This document shows positions 8,575 to 17,236 of a stretch of 64,000 bases of DNA, piece after piece. Origin of the DNA: Actinomadura craniellae (GTDB lineage: Bacteria > Actinomycetota > Actinomycetes > Streptosporangiales > Streptosporangiaceae). The notes under the pieces are model-generated. The model saw only the letters and a list, made by a program, of their open reading frames with translations, was not told the origin of the DNA and searched no databases. The stretch lies in NCBI RefSeq assembly GCF_003289645.1, contig NZ_QLYX01000001.1:434001-498000 (forward strand), read 5' to 3'. Within the stretch, counting starts at the first letter, position 1; each line of letters opens with the position of its first letter. The translations under genes and the position numbers were made by a program.

Positions 8575-8604
8575 TTGACATTGCGGTGGTTCGGGGGCAA
8601 TAGC
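8575..8604 (+). promoter_or_regulatory. Candidate promoter of the oxalate operon
   Basis: A perfect -35 hexamer TTGACA (8575-8580) is followed after 17-18 bases by a weak -10-like CAATAG (8598-8603), leaving a leader of about 95 bases to the first oxalate gene. The surrounding gene-free stretch 8369-8703 holds this and the divergent ECF42-like promoter; I see no coding sequence in it. Confidence 0.45.
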
Positions 8605-8703
8605 GGCCTTGGCGTCGCCGGCCCGGTCGATCCGGGCACGAGGGGAGCCTCCTCAGCGAACCGGTTTCCCAGGGGGCAGGAAATCCAGAGGCAGGAGCCG
8701 GGC

Positions 8704-10431
8704 ATGGCATCAGACGCCGCCTACACGGTCACGCATCCGGACGAGGAAACCATCGACGGTACGGCGCTGGCGGTCGACGCGCTGCGGGCCAACGGGGTCG
8801 AGACGGTGTACGGCGTGGTCGGTATCCCGATCACCGATCTGGCCCGCACCGCCCAGGCCAGGGGGATCCGCTACATCGGGTTCCGGCAGGAGCAGGCCGC
8901 CGGGCACGCCGCCGCCGCGGCCGGGTTCCTGACCGGGCGGCCGGGCATCTGCCTGACGGTGTCGGCGCCGGGGTTCCTCAACGGCCTGGTGGCGCTGGCC
9001 AACGCGACGACCAACTGCTTTCCGATGATCCAGATCAGCGGGTCCAGCGAGCGCAACATCATCGACCTGCAGCAGGGCGACTACGAGGAACTGGACCAGT
9101 TCAACGTCGCCAAACCCTTCGCCAAGGCCTCGTTCCGGGTGGACCGGCCGCAGGACATCGGGATCGGTGTCGCCCGGGCCATCCGCGCCGCGGTGTCTGG
9201 CCGGCCGGGCGGCGTGTACCTCGACCTGCCCGCGGCGGTGCTGCGGGCCACGATGCCGGCCGCCGCCGGTGCGGCCTCGCTGATGCGGGTGGTCGATCCG
9301 GCGCCCGCGCGGATCCCGGCGCCCGAGTCCATCGCCCGGGCCCTGGACCTGCTGGCGGGCGCCGAGCGCCCGCTGATCGTCCTCGGCAAGGGGGCCGCCT
9401 ACGCCCGCGCCGACCAGGCCATCCGGTCGTTCGTCGAGACCACCGGCATCCCCTACCTGCCGATGTCGATGGCCAAGGGGCTGCTCCCCGACGACCACCC
9501 GCAGTCGGCCGCGGCGGCCCGGTCGCTGGTACTCGGGCAGGCCGATGTCGTGATGCTCGTCGGGGCCCGGCTGAACTGGCTGCTCGCGCACGGGCAGGCG
9601 CCGCGCTGGGCGGCGGCGGCCAGGTTCATCCAGATCGACGTCGACCCGATGGAGATCGACAGCAACCGTCCGATCGAGGCGCCGGTGGTCGGCGACATCG
9701 CCTCCGCGATGGCCGGCTGCAACGACGGCCTGTCGTCCGTCAAGATCGCGGTGCCGGACGCCTGGTGGGACGCGATCAGGGACCGGACCGCGAAGAACGT
9801 GGCGAAGCTGCGGGCCAAGCTCGACGCCGACGCCCATCCGATGAACTTCGCGACCGCGCTGCGCGCGATCCGCGACGTGCTGGACGACCACCGCGACGTC
9901 CACCTCGTCAACGAGGGCGCCAACACGCTCGACTCCGGCCGCGACATCGTGCCGATGTACCACCCGCGGCACCGGCTCGACTCCGGCACCTGGGGAACCA
10001 TGGGCGTCGGCATGGGGTACGCCATCGCCGCCGCCGTCGAATCGGGCGGGCCGGTCGTGGCGATCGAGGGCGACAGCGCGTTCGGGTTTAGCGGCATGGA
10101 GATCGAGACCATCTGCCGCTACCAGCTGCCGATCATCACGATCGTCTTCAACAACGGGGGCGTCTACAAGGGCGACGAGGTGAACACCTACTCCGCCGAC
10201 CCCGCTCCGACGGTCCTGCTGCACTCCAGCCGCTACGACAAGCTCATCGCCGCGTTCGGCGGGACCGGCTACCAGGCCGACACCCCGGATGAGCTCGGCC
10301 ACGCGCTGCTGGCCGCGTTGAAGGCCGGCCGCCCGGCCCTCATCAACGCCGTCATCGACCCGAGCGCCGGCACCGAGAGCGGCCACCTGAGCCACCTGAA
10401 CGCCACCGGCTCGCTCCAGCCCGTGCACTGA
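8704..10431 (+). CDS. oxc: Oxalyl-CoA decarboxylase
   Basis: The 575-residue product is a thiamine-diphosphate enzyme that converts oxalyl-CoA to formyl-CoA and CO2. The N-terminal domain has the catalytic glutamate region (GIRYIGFRQEQAAGHAA, Glu in RQEQ). The C-terminal ThDP-binding motif is GDSAFGFSGMEIETICRY starting near residue 456, closing with FNNGGVY; this pattern is nearly diagnostic for oxalyl-CoA decarboxylase among acetolactate-synthase relatives. Length fits the family (about 565-570). The ATG at 8704 has AGGAG upstream. Formyl-CoA transferase follows after 28 bases and an oxalate-CoA ligase-like gene after that, which strengthens the assignment. Confidence 0.93.
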   Translation: MASDAAYTVTHPDEETIDGTALAVDALRANGVETVYGVVGIPITDLARTAQARGIRYIGFRQEQAAGHAAAAAGFLTGRPGICLTVSAPGFLNGLVALANATTNCFPMIQISGSSERNIIDLQQGDYEELDQFNVAKPFAKASFRVDRPQDIGIGVARAIRAAVSGRPGGVYLDLPAAVLRATMPAAAGAASLMRVVDPAPARIPAPESIARALDLLAGAERPLIVLGKGAAYARADQAIRSFVETTGIPYLPMSMAKGLLPDDHPQSAAAARSLVLGQADVVMLVGARLNWLLAHGQAPRWAAAARFIQIDVDPMEIDSNRPIEAPVVGDIASAMAGCNDGLSSVKIAVPDAWWDAIRDRTAKNVAKLRAKLDADAHPMNFATALRAIRDVLDDHRDVHLVNEGANTLDSGRDIVPMYHPRHRLDSGTWGTMGVGMGYAIAAAVESGGPVVAIEGDSAFGFSGMEIETICRYQLPIITIVFNNGGVYKGDEVNTYSADPAPTVLLHSSRYDKLIAAFGGTGYQADTPDELGHALLAALKAGRPALINAVIDPSAGTESGHLSHLNATGSLQPVH

Positions 10432-10459
10432 GCGCGCCACCGATCCGAAAGGAACCGCC

Positions 10460-11695
10460 ATGACCACGGTGACCACCGCCCGCGGGGCGGCCACCCCGGA
10501 CGAGCACCGCGACCCCGGCAAGCCGCACGCCCTGGAGCACATCACCGTCGTGGACTTCACCCGCGTCCTGGCCGGGCCGACCTGCACCCGGATGCTCGCC
10601 GACGCCGGCGCACGGGTGATCAAGATCGAACGGCCCGGAACCGGCGACGACACCCGCCAGATGGGCCCGTTCGCCAGCGACGGCACCTCGGAGTACTACC
10701 GGTTCGCCAACCTGGGCAAGGAGAGCATCGCGCTCAACCTCAAGGACCCCGGCGACCTCCGCCTGACGAAGGCGATGATCGCCAAGGCGGACGTGGTGGT
10801 GGAGAACTTCCGTCCCGGCGTCATGGCCAAGCTCGGCCTCGACCCGGCCGAGCTGGTGCAGGAGAACCCGCGGCTGATTGTGTGCTCGATCTCGGGTTTC
10901 GGCCAGTACGGGCCGCTCCACCTGCAAGCCGCCTATGACACGGTCATCCAGGCCATCTCCGGCATCATGGATTCGACCGGCGAGCCCGACGGCGACCCCA
11001 CCAGGGTCGGCACCTCCATCTCCGACATCCTGGGCGGCGTCTTCGGGTACTGCGGCATCGTCACGGCCCTGGCGGCGCGGGAGCGCACCGGCAAGGGGAC
11101 CACCATCGACGTCGCCATGCTCGACGCCACGTTCTCCACGATGGAACAGGGCCTGATGGACGCCCTCGGCGTCCACCGGCGCCCGCACCGGATCGGGAAC
11201 CGGCACCCGTCGATGACGCCGTTCGACACGTTCCGCTGCGCCGACCAGCTCATCGCGATCTGCGCCGGCAACGACCACCTGTTCGGCATCCTGGCCGACA
11301 CCCTCGGCAAGCCCGAACTGGCCACCGACCCCCGCTTCGCCACCAACGTGGACCGGACGAACCACCAGGCGGACCTCAAGGGCGCCATGGAGGCCGTGCT
11401 GCGCACCGACACCGCCGCCGCCTGGCACGAGCGGCTGGAGGAGGCGGGCGTTCCCGCCAGCCCGATCCTCAACGTCGACGACACCCGCAGGCTCGAGCAC
11501 ATCAAGGTCCGCGGCATGGTCAAGGACGTCGGCGGGTTCCAGGTCCCCGGCAACCCGATCAAGTTCGGCGCCTACAACTCGCTGGGCACGATGATCCCGT
11601 CGCCGGAGCTGAACAACCGTGGCGACGCGCTGCGCGCCGAGTTCGCCGCCGCCGCTAACCCCGGTACGCCGGACGGCGGCGCCACACGATCGTGA
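10460..11695 (+). CDS. frc: Class III CoA-transferase, probable formyl-CoA:oxalate CoA-transferase
   Basis: The 411-residue protein belongs to class III (CaiB/BaiF) CoA-transferases. It has the N-terminal VVDFTRVLAGPTCTRMLADAGA segment, the K-I-E-R-P strand, and the GTSISDILGG motif whose Asp189 is in the place of the catalytic aspartate. In the oxalate pathway this enzyme passes CoA from formyl-CoA to oxalate, regenerating oxalyl-CoA. Placement between oxc and an oxalate-CoA ligase supports that role. The family is broad and other acids are possible. Its stop overlaps an upstream GTG of the next gene, but that GTG is not the preferred start there. Confidence 0.82.
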   Translation: MTTVTTARGAATPDEHRDPGKPHALEHITVVDFTRVLAGPTCTRMLADAGARVIKIERPGTGDDTRQMGPFASDGTSEYYRFANLGKESIALNLKDPGDLRLTKAMIAKADVVVENFRPGVMAKLGLDPAELVQENPRLIVCSISGFGQYGPLHLQAAYDTVIQAISGIMDSTGEPDGDPTRVGTSISDILGGVFGYCGIVTALAARERTGKGTTIDVAMLDATFSTMEQGLMDALGVHRRPHRIGNRHPSMTPFDTFRCADQLIAICAGNDHLFGILADTLGKPELATDPRFATNVDRTNHQADLKGAMEAVLRTDTAAAWHERLEEAGVPASPILNVDDTRRLEHIKVRGMVKDVGGFQVPGNPIKFGAYNSLGTMIPSPELNNRGDALRAEFAAAANPGTPDGGATRS

Positions 11696-11766
11696 CCTCG
11701 CGAGCGAAACGCCCGGACCGCGACCAGGGGCGCGCGGCGGCCCGGGCCCGGGAGGAGGAGGCCGTC

Positions 11767-13338
11767 ATGCCGGCCGGCACCGCCGTGCCGAGCCGATCCG
11801 GCATGGCCGGGATGATCGAGAGCAGCATCCGCCGCACACCCGACCGGGTCGCCCTCGGGGTGGCCGACGGCAGCCTGCGCCTGTCCTACCGGCAACTGGA
11901 CCGGCTGGTACGGGCGCTCGCCCGCCGGCTCGCGGCGGCCGGGATCACCCGGGCCGACCGGATCGCCGTCTACAGCGACAACCGCCCCGAGTTCGTCCTG
12001 GCGCTGCTCGCCGCCTGGGCCACCGGGGCGGCGGTCGTCCCGATCGACCCGCAGCTGACGGGCGACGAGGTGCGCACCCGCCTGGCCGCCACCGGCACCA
12101 GGGCCGTTCTCCTGCCCTCCGGCCTGCGCGGCGGCTACCCCGCCGACGCGGGCCCTATCCCGGTCTGGTCGATCGGCATCGACGCCGCCCGCTCCGAGGT
12201 GGCCGTCACCGGCGCTGACCAGGTCGCCTCGCCGCCCGCATCGCCGCCCGCCGGGGCCGGCGACCAGGAGTTCGCCGTCCTGCTGTTCACCACAGGAAGC
12301 ACCGGCACGCCGAAGATCGTGCCGCTGGACCACGGCAACCTGGCCGCATCCGTCCGCGGCATCCTGGCCACCTGCCACCTCGGCCCCGACGACGCGACGC
12401 TGCTGGTCATGCCCCTGTTCCACGGGCACGGCCTCGTTGCCGGCCTGCTCGCCACCCTCGCCAGCGGCGGCGCCGTCCACCTGCCGGCCACCGGGCGTTT
12501 CTCCGCGCACCTGTTCTGGGACGAGATCGTCCGTGCCCGGGCGACCTGGTACACCGCCGTGCCCACCATCCACCAGATCCTGCTCGCTCGGGCCGCCACC
12601 GACTACCCGGCCACCGACCCGCCCGCGCTGCGGTTCGTCCGCAGCAGCAGCGCGCCGCTCGCGCCCGCGGTCCTGCACGAGACGGAGCAGCGATTCGGCG
12701 CACCCGTGATCTCCGCGTACGGCATGACCGAGACCGCGCACCAGGCGGCGTCGAACCCGCTGCCCCGCGACGGCCCCCGCAAGGACGCCTCCGTCGGCCT
12801 GCCCACCGGCCCGCAGATCCGCATCGTCACCGCCGCCGGCACCCCGGCCGCCACCGGCGAGACCGGCGAGGTCCGCGTCCGCGGAGCCGCGCTCACCGCC
12901 GGCTACCTCGACGACCCGCAGGCCACCGCCGCAGCCTTCACCGACGGGTGGTTCCACACCGGTGACCTCGGCTACCTGGACTCCGACGGTTACCTGTTCC
13001 TCAACGGCCGGATCAAAGACCTGATCAACCGCGGCGGGGAGAAGATCGCGCCACATACCGTCGAGGCGGCCCTGCTCGCCCACCCCGCCGTCCTGGACGC
13101 GCTGGCGTTCGCCATACCCGATTCCAAGTACGGCGAGGAGGTCAACGCCGCGGTCATCGTGCGCGCGGGCCGGCACACCACCGAGGCCGAGCTGCAACGG
13201 CACTGCCGCGCCCGGCTCACGGCCTTCGAGATCCCCAAGAAGATCTACTTCCTCGACCGGTTCCCCCGCACCGGCAAAGGCGACGGAGACCGCCGCGCCC
13301 TCGCCGCCGCCCTCACCCGCAAAGCGCCGCCCGGATGA
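11767..13338 (+). CDS. Acyl-CoA synthetase, probable oxalate-CoA ligase (AAE3/Pcs60-like)
   Basis: The 523-residue product is an AMP-forming acyl-CoA ligase. The ATP motif TGSTGTPK lies near residues 176-183, the YGMTET motif near 320, and the GDLGYLDSDGYLFLNGR hinge near 400. The middle block, with PLFHGHGLVAGLLATL, then GRFSAHLFW and TWYTAVPTIHQILL, closely follows plant AAE3 and yeast Pcs60, which make oxalyl-CoA from oxalate, ATP and CoA. The ATG at 11767 is chosen because GGAGGAGGAG stands just before it; a GTG at 11692 overlapping the frc stop would add 25 low-complexity residues. The three genes form a complete entry route for oxalate. Confidence 0.85.
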   Translation: MPAGTAVPSRSGMAGMIESSIRRTPDRVALGVADGSLRLSYRQLDRLVRALARRLAAAGITRADRIAVYSDNRPEFVLALLAAWATGAAVVPIDPQLTGDEVRTRLAATGTRAVLLPSGLRGGYPADAGPIPVWSIGIDAARSEVAVTGADQVASPPASPPAGAGDQEFAVLLFTTGSTGTPKIVPLDHGNLAASVRGILATCHLGPDDATLLVMPLFHGHGLVAGLLATLASGGAVHLPATGRFSAHLFWDEIVRARATWYTAVPTIHQILLARAATDYPATDPPALRFVRSSSAPLAPAVLHETEQRFGAPVISAYGMTETAHQAASNPLPRDGPRKDASVGLPTGPQIRIVTAAGTPAATGETGEVRVRGAALTAGYLDDPQATAAAFTDGWFHTGDLGYLDSDGYLFLNGRIKDLINRGGEKIAPHTVEAALLAHPAVLDALAFAIPDSKYGEEVNAAVIVRAGRHTTEAELQRHCRARLTAFEIPKKIYFLDRFPRTGKGDGDRRALAAALTRKAPPG

Positions 13339-13407
13339 CCCCGCCGCCCGGGCCGCGAGGGGGCCACTTCGCTGCGGCGCCGCGCGCGTTGCGGTTAGGG
13401 TGCGCCC

Positions 13408-14379
13408 ATGAAGGCAGCGGTGCGCCACCGGTACGGGCCGCCGGACGTGGTCCGGATCGTCGAGATGGACCGGCCCTCGGTCGGCGACCATGACGTCCTC
13501 GTGCGGGTGCACGCGACGACGGTCAACCGGACCGACTGCGCCTACCGGGCGGCCAGGCCCTTCTTCATGCGCGCGCTCACCGGCCTGACCCGGCCGCGGC
13601 GCACCGTGCTCGGGACCGAGTACGCGGGGGTGGTGGAGGCGGTCGGCGGCGGCGTCACGTCCTTCGCGGTCGGCGACCGGGTGTTCGGGTACAACGAGGG
13701 CGCGTTCGGAACCCACGCCGAGTACCTGGCGGTTCCGCAGGACGGCGACATCGCGACCATGCCGGGGAACGTGACCTTCGAGGAGGCCGCGCCCGGTACC
13801 GAGGGCGCGCACTACGCGCTGGCGTTCCTGCGGTCGGCGGGCGTCCAGGCCGGGCACGACGTCCTCGTCTACGGCGCGACCGGCGGTATCGGCTCGGCGG
13901 CGGTGCAGCTGCTGAAGCACGAGGGGGCCACCGTGACCGCGGTGTGCGAGACGGCGCACCTGGAGCTGGTGCGGGGCCTGGGCGCGGACCGGGTCGTCGA
14001 CTACACGGCGGGGGACTTCACCCGGGACGAGCAGCGCTACGACGCGGTGTTCGACGCGGTCGGCAAGAGCACGTTCGGCCGCTGCCGGCGGCTGCTCAAG
14101 CCCGGCGGGCTGTACCTGTCCTCGGAGCTGGGCCCCTGGGGGCAGAACCTGCTCCTGCCGCTGGTCACGCCCCTGTTCCGCGGCAGGAAGGTGAAGTTCC
14201 CCTTCCCGCAGGAGGGCCAGGAGGTGGTGCGGCACTTCCGGGACCTGATCGAGGCGGGGGAGTTCAGGCCGGTCATCGACCGGCGGTACCCGCTGGAGCA
14301 GATCGTCGACGCCTACCGGTACGTCGAGACCGGGCGCAAGATCGGCAACGTCGTCATCACCGTCGTCCCGCCGAGCTGA
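13408..14379 (+). CDS. Zinc-free MDR oxidoreductase (quinone-oxidoreductase-like)
   Basis: This 323-residue protein is an NAD(P)-dependent medium-chain oxidoreductase without the structural-zinc cysteines, like quinone oxidoreductases. Landmarks are the N-terminal GroES-like fold (MKAAVRHRYGPPDVVRI), NRTDCAYR in place of the zinc site, GTEYAGVVEAVG, and the nucleotide motif YGATGGIGSAAVQLLKHEGA near residue 155. It likely reduces a quinone or an activated enone with NADPH. It starts 70 bases after the ligase gene with no clear terminator between, so it may share the oxalate operon transcript, although its activity is not needed for oxalate use. Confidence 0.85.
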   Translation: MKAAVRHRYGPPDVVRIVEMDRPSVGDHDVLVRVHATTVNRTDCAYRAARPFFMRALTGLTRPRRTVLGTEYAGVVEAVGGGVTSFAVGDRVFGYNEGAFGTHAEYLAVPQDGDIATMPGNVTFEEAAPGTEGAHYALAFLRSAGVQAGHDVLVYGATGGIGSAAVQLLKHEGATVTAVCETAHLELVRGLGADRVVDYTAGDFTRDEQRYDAVFDAVGKSTFGRCRRLLKPGGLYLSSELGPWGQNLLLPLVTPLFRGRKVKFPFPQEGQEVVRHFRDLIEAGEFRPVIDRRYPLEQIVDAYRYVETGRKIGNVVITVVPPS

Positions 14380-14400
14380 CCCCACCTCCCCATACGTCCT

Positions 14401-14416
14401 CGTTTTTGTAAAAACG
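14401..14416. promoter_or_regulatory. AT-rich palindrome before the SpoIIE phosphatase gene
   Basis: CGTTTTT-GT-AAAAACG is a perfect 7-base inverted repeat in an AT-rich island unlike the surrounding GC-rich DNA, 55-70 bases upstream of the phosphatase start. It could be an operator or part of the promoter. It lacks the GC stem expected of a terminator. Confidence 0.45.
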
Positions 14417-14470
14417 TTTACAGATCATTACTCACAGAGGGTGATCGGGCGGGTGAGATGGGGGAGCGCT

Positions 14471-16201
14471 ATGGAATCTGTTGACGACGCTCCCCACCCG
14501 CGGGCCTACGGGAGCCTGGCGAGGTACGGGCTCGGCGAGGAACTCACGCGAGCCCTGTTCCACGGGCTGCCCCTGGGGCTCTGCATCGTGGACCACACCG
14601 GGAAGATCATCATGGTCAACCCGCTCACCGAGCAGCTGCTCGAACGTCCCGCCCACGAGATGATCGGGGCCGACGCGCACGACCTGCTGCACCGGAACCC
14701 CGACGGCAGCCCGATCCCCCCGGAGGACTGCCCCCACATCGCGGCCCTCAGGTCGAACACCAGCGTCTTCACCGACGAGGCGTGGTACACCCTGGGCGGT
14801 GGCGGGCTCATCCCCGTGGGCCTGATGGTCGCGCCGGTCCAACTGGGCGAGGGGGCAGAGCCGGGCGCGGTGTTGCTCGCCTACGACCTGCGCCAGCACA
14901 AGGCCGTGGAACAGGAGCAGGCGGCCCACCTCGTCGTGCTGGAGGGGCTGACCGACCGGCTGTCCCTGATGGCGGAGATCAGCACCGTGCTGGCCTCCGC
15001 CCTGGAGGTGGAGGAGGCGCTGCGGCGGCTGTCCCGGCTGGTGGTGCCCTGCCTGGCCGACTGGGCGGTGATCGACCTGCTCGAACCCGACGGCACCCTG
15101 CGCAGGGTCTCGATCATGTCGCGGAGCGGGGAGTGCCCGGCCGGGGCGGGGTGGGAGCAGACGCTGACGGAAACCGCCTGGCCACCGCTGGCCCGGGTGC
15201 TGCGCGGCGACCCTCCGGTGCTGCTCGGCGCGCGGGAACTGGCCGGCGTGGTCGAGGCGGGGGTCACCTCGCAGAAGGTGCACGAGATGATCGGCGCCAC
15301 GTCGGTGATCGTCGCCCCGCTGCGCACGCCCCGCCGCGTGCTGGGCGCGCTCTCCCTGATCCGCTCCGGTTCCTCGCCCGCCTACGACGCGGCCGACCTG
15401 TCCCTCGTCAGCGACATCGCCGAGCGGGCCGGGCTCGCCGTGGACACCGCCGACATGTTCGAGGAGCAGCGCCGCATCGCCGAGACCATGCAGCGGCATC
15501 TGATCACCCCGCTCCCTCGGGTCGAGCGGCTGGAACTGGCCGCGCGCTACCAGCCCGCGCCGCGCGGCTCCCAGGTCGGCGGTGACTGGTACGACGCCTT
15601 CCCGCTGCCCTGCGGGGCGAACGTCCTGGTCATCGGTGACGTGATGGGCCACGACCTGCAGGCCGCGGCCAAGATGTCGCAGATCAGGAACATGCTGCGG
15701 ATGGCGGCCTGGGCCCGGCGCGTGCCGCCCAGCCACGTGGTCGACCAGCTCGACGACGCGCTGCCACACATCACCGACGACCTGATGGCCACCCTGGTGC
15801 TGGCCCTGGTCGAGGAGCGGGAAGACGGCTCCTGGTGGCTGCACTGGACCAGCGCGGGGCACCCGCCGCCCCTGCTGGTCGACGCCGACGGCTCCGCCCG
15901 CTACCTGGAACAGGGGCAGGGCCTGCTGCTCGGCACCGGAGTCCGCACCGAACGGCCCGACGCCGGCGTGCTCATCCCGGCGGGCGGCACCCTGCTGCTC
16001 TACACCGACGGCTTGATCGAAACCGTGCAGGACCCCCTCGAAATGGGCATGGATCGGCTACGCCGGCACGCCACCGCACTCTCCGGGAGCCCGCTGCCGT
16101 CCTTCTGCGACGAGATCCTCGCGCGGATGCGGCACGACGTGATCGACGACATTGCGCTGCTCGCCCTGCGCCCGTCGTCCCCGGCCGGGAACCGGGGCTG
16201 A
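14471..16201 (+). CDS. PAS-GAF-SpoIIE (PP2C) serine phosphatase
   Basis: The 576-residue soluble protein has three parts. A PAS domain spans about residues 20-135 (LPLGLCIVDHTGKIIMVN), a GAF domain about 150-315 (LPVVPCLADWAVIDLLEPDG-type strands), and a SpoIIE/PP2C phosphatase about 330-560 with the metal-binding motifs GGDWYDAF (residue 370 onward) and VIGDVMGHD. Such proteins dephosphorylate anti-sigma-factor antagonists, or act as signal-gated phosphatases. No kinase, antagonist or sigma partner is adjacent. The ATG at 14471 is preferred over the GTG at 14441 because GGGGGAG lies a few bases before it. Confidence 0.88.
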   Translation: MESVDDAPHPRAYGSLARYGLGEELTRALFHGLPLGLCIVDHTGKIIMVNPLTEQLLERPAHEMIGADAHDLLHRNPDGSPIPPEDCPHIAALRSNTSVFTDEAWYTLGGGGLIPVGLMVAPVQLGEGAEPGAVLLAYDLRQHKAVEQEQAAHLVVLEGLTDRLSLMAEISTVLASALEVEEALRRLSRLVVPCLADWAVIDLLEPDGTLRRVSIMSRSGECPAGAGWEQTLTETAWPPLARVLRGDPPVLLGARELAGVVEAGVTSQKVHEMIGATSVIVAPLRTPRRVLGALSLIRSGSSPAYDAADLSLVSDIAERAGLAVDTADMFEEQRRIAETMQRHLITPLPRVERLELAARYQPAPRGSQVGGDWYDAFPLPCGANVLVIGDVMGHDLQAAAKMSQIRNMLRMAAWARRVPPSHVVDQLDDALPHITDDLMATLVLALVEEREDGSWWLHWTSAGHPPPLLVDADGSARYLEQGQGLLLGTGVRTERPDAGVLIPAGGTLLLYTDGLIETVQDPLEMGMDRLRRHATALSGSPLPSFCDEILARMRHDVIDDIALLALRPSSPAGNRG

Positions 16202-16273
16202 CCGCGGGCGCACCGAAGCCGCGGATTCGGCGAATTGCGTGCATGCCCCGTCGCTCACGGTGAGGATGGGGGC

Positions 16274-17221
16274 ATGACCTTCTCGTTGATGCCCGGGTAC
16301 GACCACATCAATGTGGTCGCCGACCTCGATCCGGCCGCGGCGGTGCGGGACGAGGAGACCGGTGCGCGGATGCGCTCGTATCCCCGGATCTGCCCGGCGG
16401 GGTCGCCCGACTTCGGGTACGCGGTGCAGACCGGCACCGAGTGGCGCATCGGGGGCACCGGCGCGTCCGGGCCGTCGGGGGCCCGCTACGACCTGGCCGG
16501 CCACCTGCGCGGGCGCGCGGAGGAGGAGGCGGACTCCGCGACCGCGCGGGCGATGCTGGAGGCGGCCGGCCGGCTGGACCCCGAGGAGGGCGAGCAACTT
16601 CCCAAGGACGAGTGGGAGGTCGGCGACCACCGCTACCGGGTCATCCGGATGGAGAAGTTCACCCTGCTCGGCGACCGCGAGCTGGAGCCCCCCAGGTCCA
16701 CCGACACCGACCCGCCCGACGAGGCCCGGATGCTCCGCGGCCACCTCATCGACCCCCGGGCGCCGGCCGGGCGGTGGGAGGCGCAGCTGAGGCTGAACCT
16801 GGTCGGGTACATGCCCGTCCCCGGTACCGTGCCGGCCGCGGTCCAGACCGAGGCCCGCCACGCGCTCCGTACCCATGCCGGGGTGGTGCTGCTGCCGCCC
16901 ACCTTCACCGTCGTGGAGATCAAGGAAGACTCCTGGGAACCCCTCACCGGCGCGGACGGCCCCGCCCAGGCCCGCAGCCACCTGGCGAGCTACTTCACCG
17001 AACTGCTGCCCCGGCTGCGCGAGTTCCGGGGCGACCCCGCCACCGCCACGGAACTCGCCGAGTGGGCCGGGGCCGCCGAGCGGATCGCGGCGACGACCGG
17101 GCACGAGTTCACCGCGCTGGGCCGGCGGTTCCGCACCGTGCGCGTCTCCAGGATGCTGCGGCTGGGCCGGGACGGCCCGGAGGGCCCGCGCCCCTCTGAC
17201 CAGGAACGCTACGGCCCCTGA
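16274..17221 (+). CDS. DUF5954-like protein of unknown function
   Basis: The 315-residue product begins MTFSLMPGYDHINVVADLDPAAAVRD, split here as a short N-terminal hydrophobic strand and an acidic stretch. Its general pattern (DPAAAVRDEETGARMRSYP, FGYAVQ, then a C-terminal LGRRFRTVRVSRMLRLG) resembles the DUF5954 family of actinomycetes. No membrane span, signal or catalytic motif is visible. The ATG at 16274 has GGATGGGGG just upstream; in-frame codons before it are not conserved in character. It is separated by 72 bases from the phosphatase gene and ends 15 bases before a converging gene. Confidence 0.7.
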   Translation: MTFSLMPGYDHINVVADLDPAAAVRDEETGARMRSYPRICPAGSPDFGYAVQTGTEWRIGGTGASGPSGARYDLAGHLRGRAEEEADSATARAMLEAAGRLDPEEGEQLPKDEWEVGDHRYRVIRMEKFTLLGDRELEPPRSTDTDPPDEARMLRGHLIDPRAPAGRWEAQLRLNLVGYMPVPGTVPAAVQTEARHALRTHAGVVLLPPTFTVVEIKEDSWEPLTGADGPAQARSHLASYFTELLPRLREFRGDPATATELAEWAGAAERIAATTGHEFTALGRRFRTVRVSRMLRLGRDGPEGPRPSDQERYGP

Positions 17222-17236
17222 GGCCGGGCGGGCCGG

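Noticed and set aside
11572-14385. A minus-strand open frame of over 900 codons opposite the ligase and oxidoreductase genes
   Set aside because: Shadow frame; the plus-strand genes carry clear AMP-ligase and MDR motifs.
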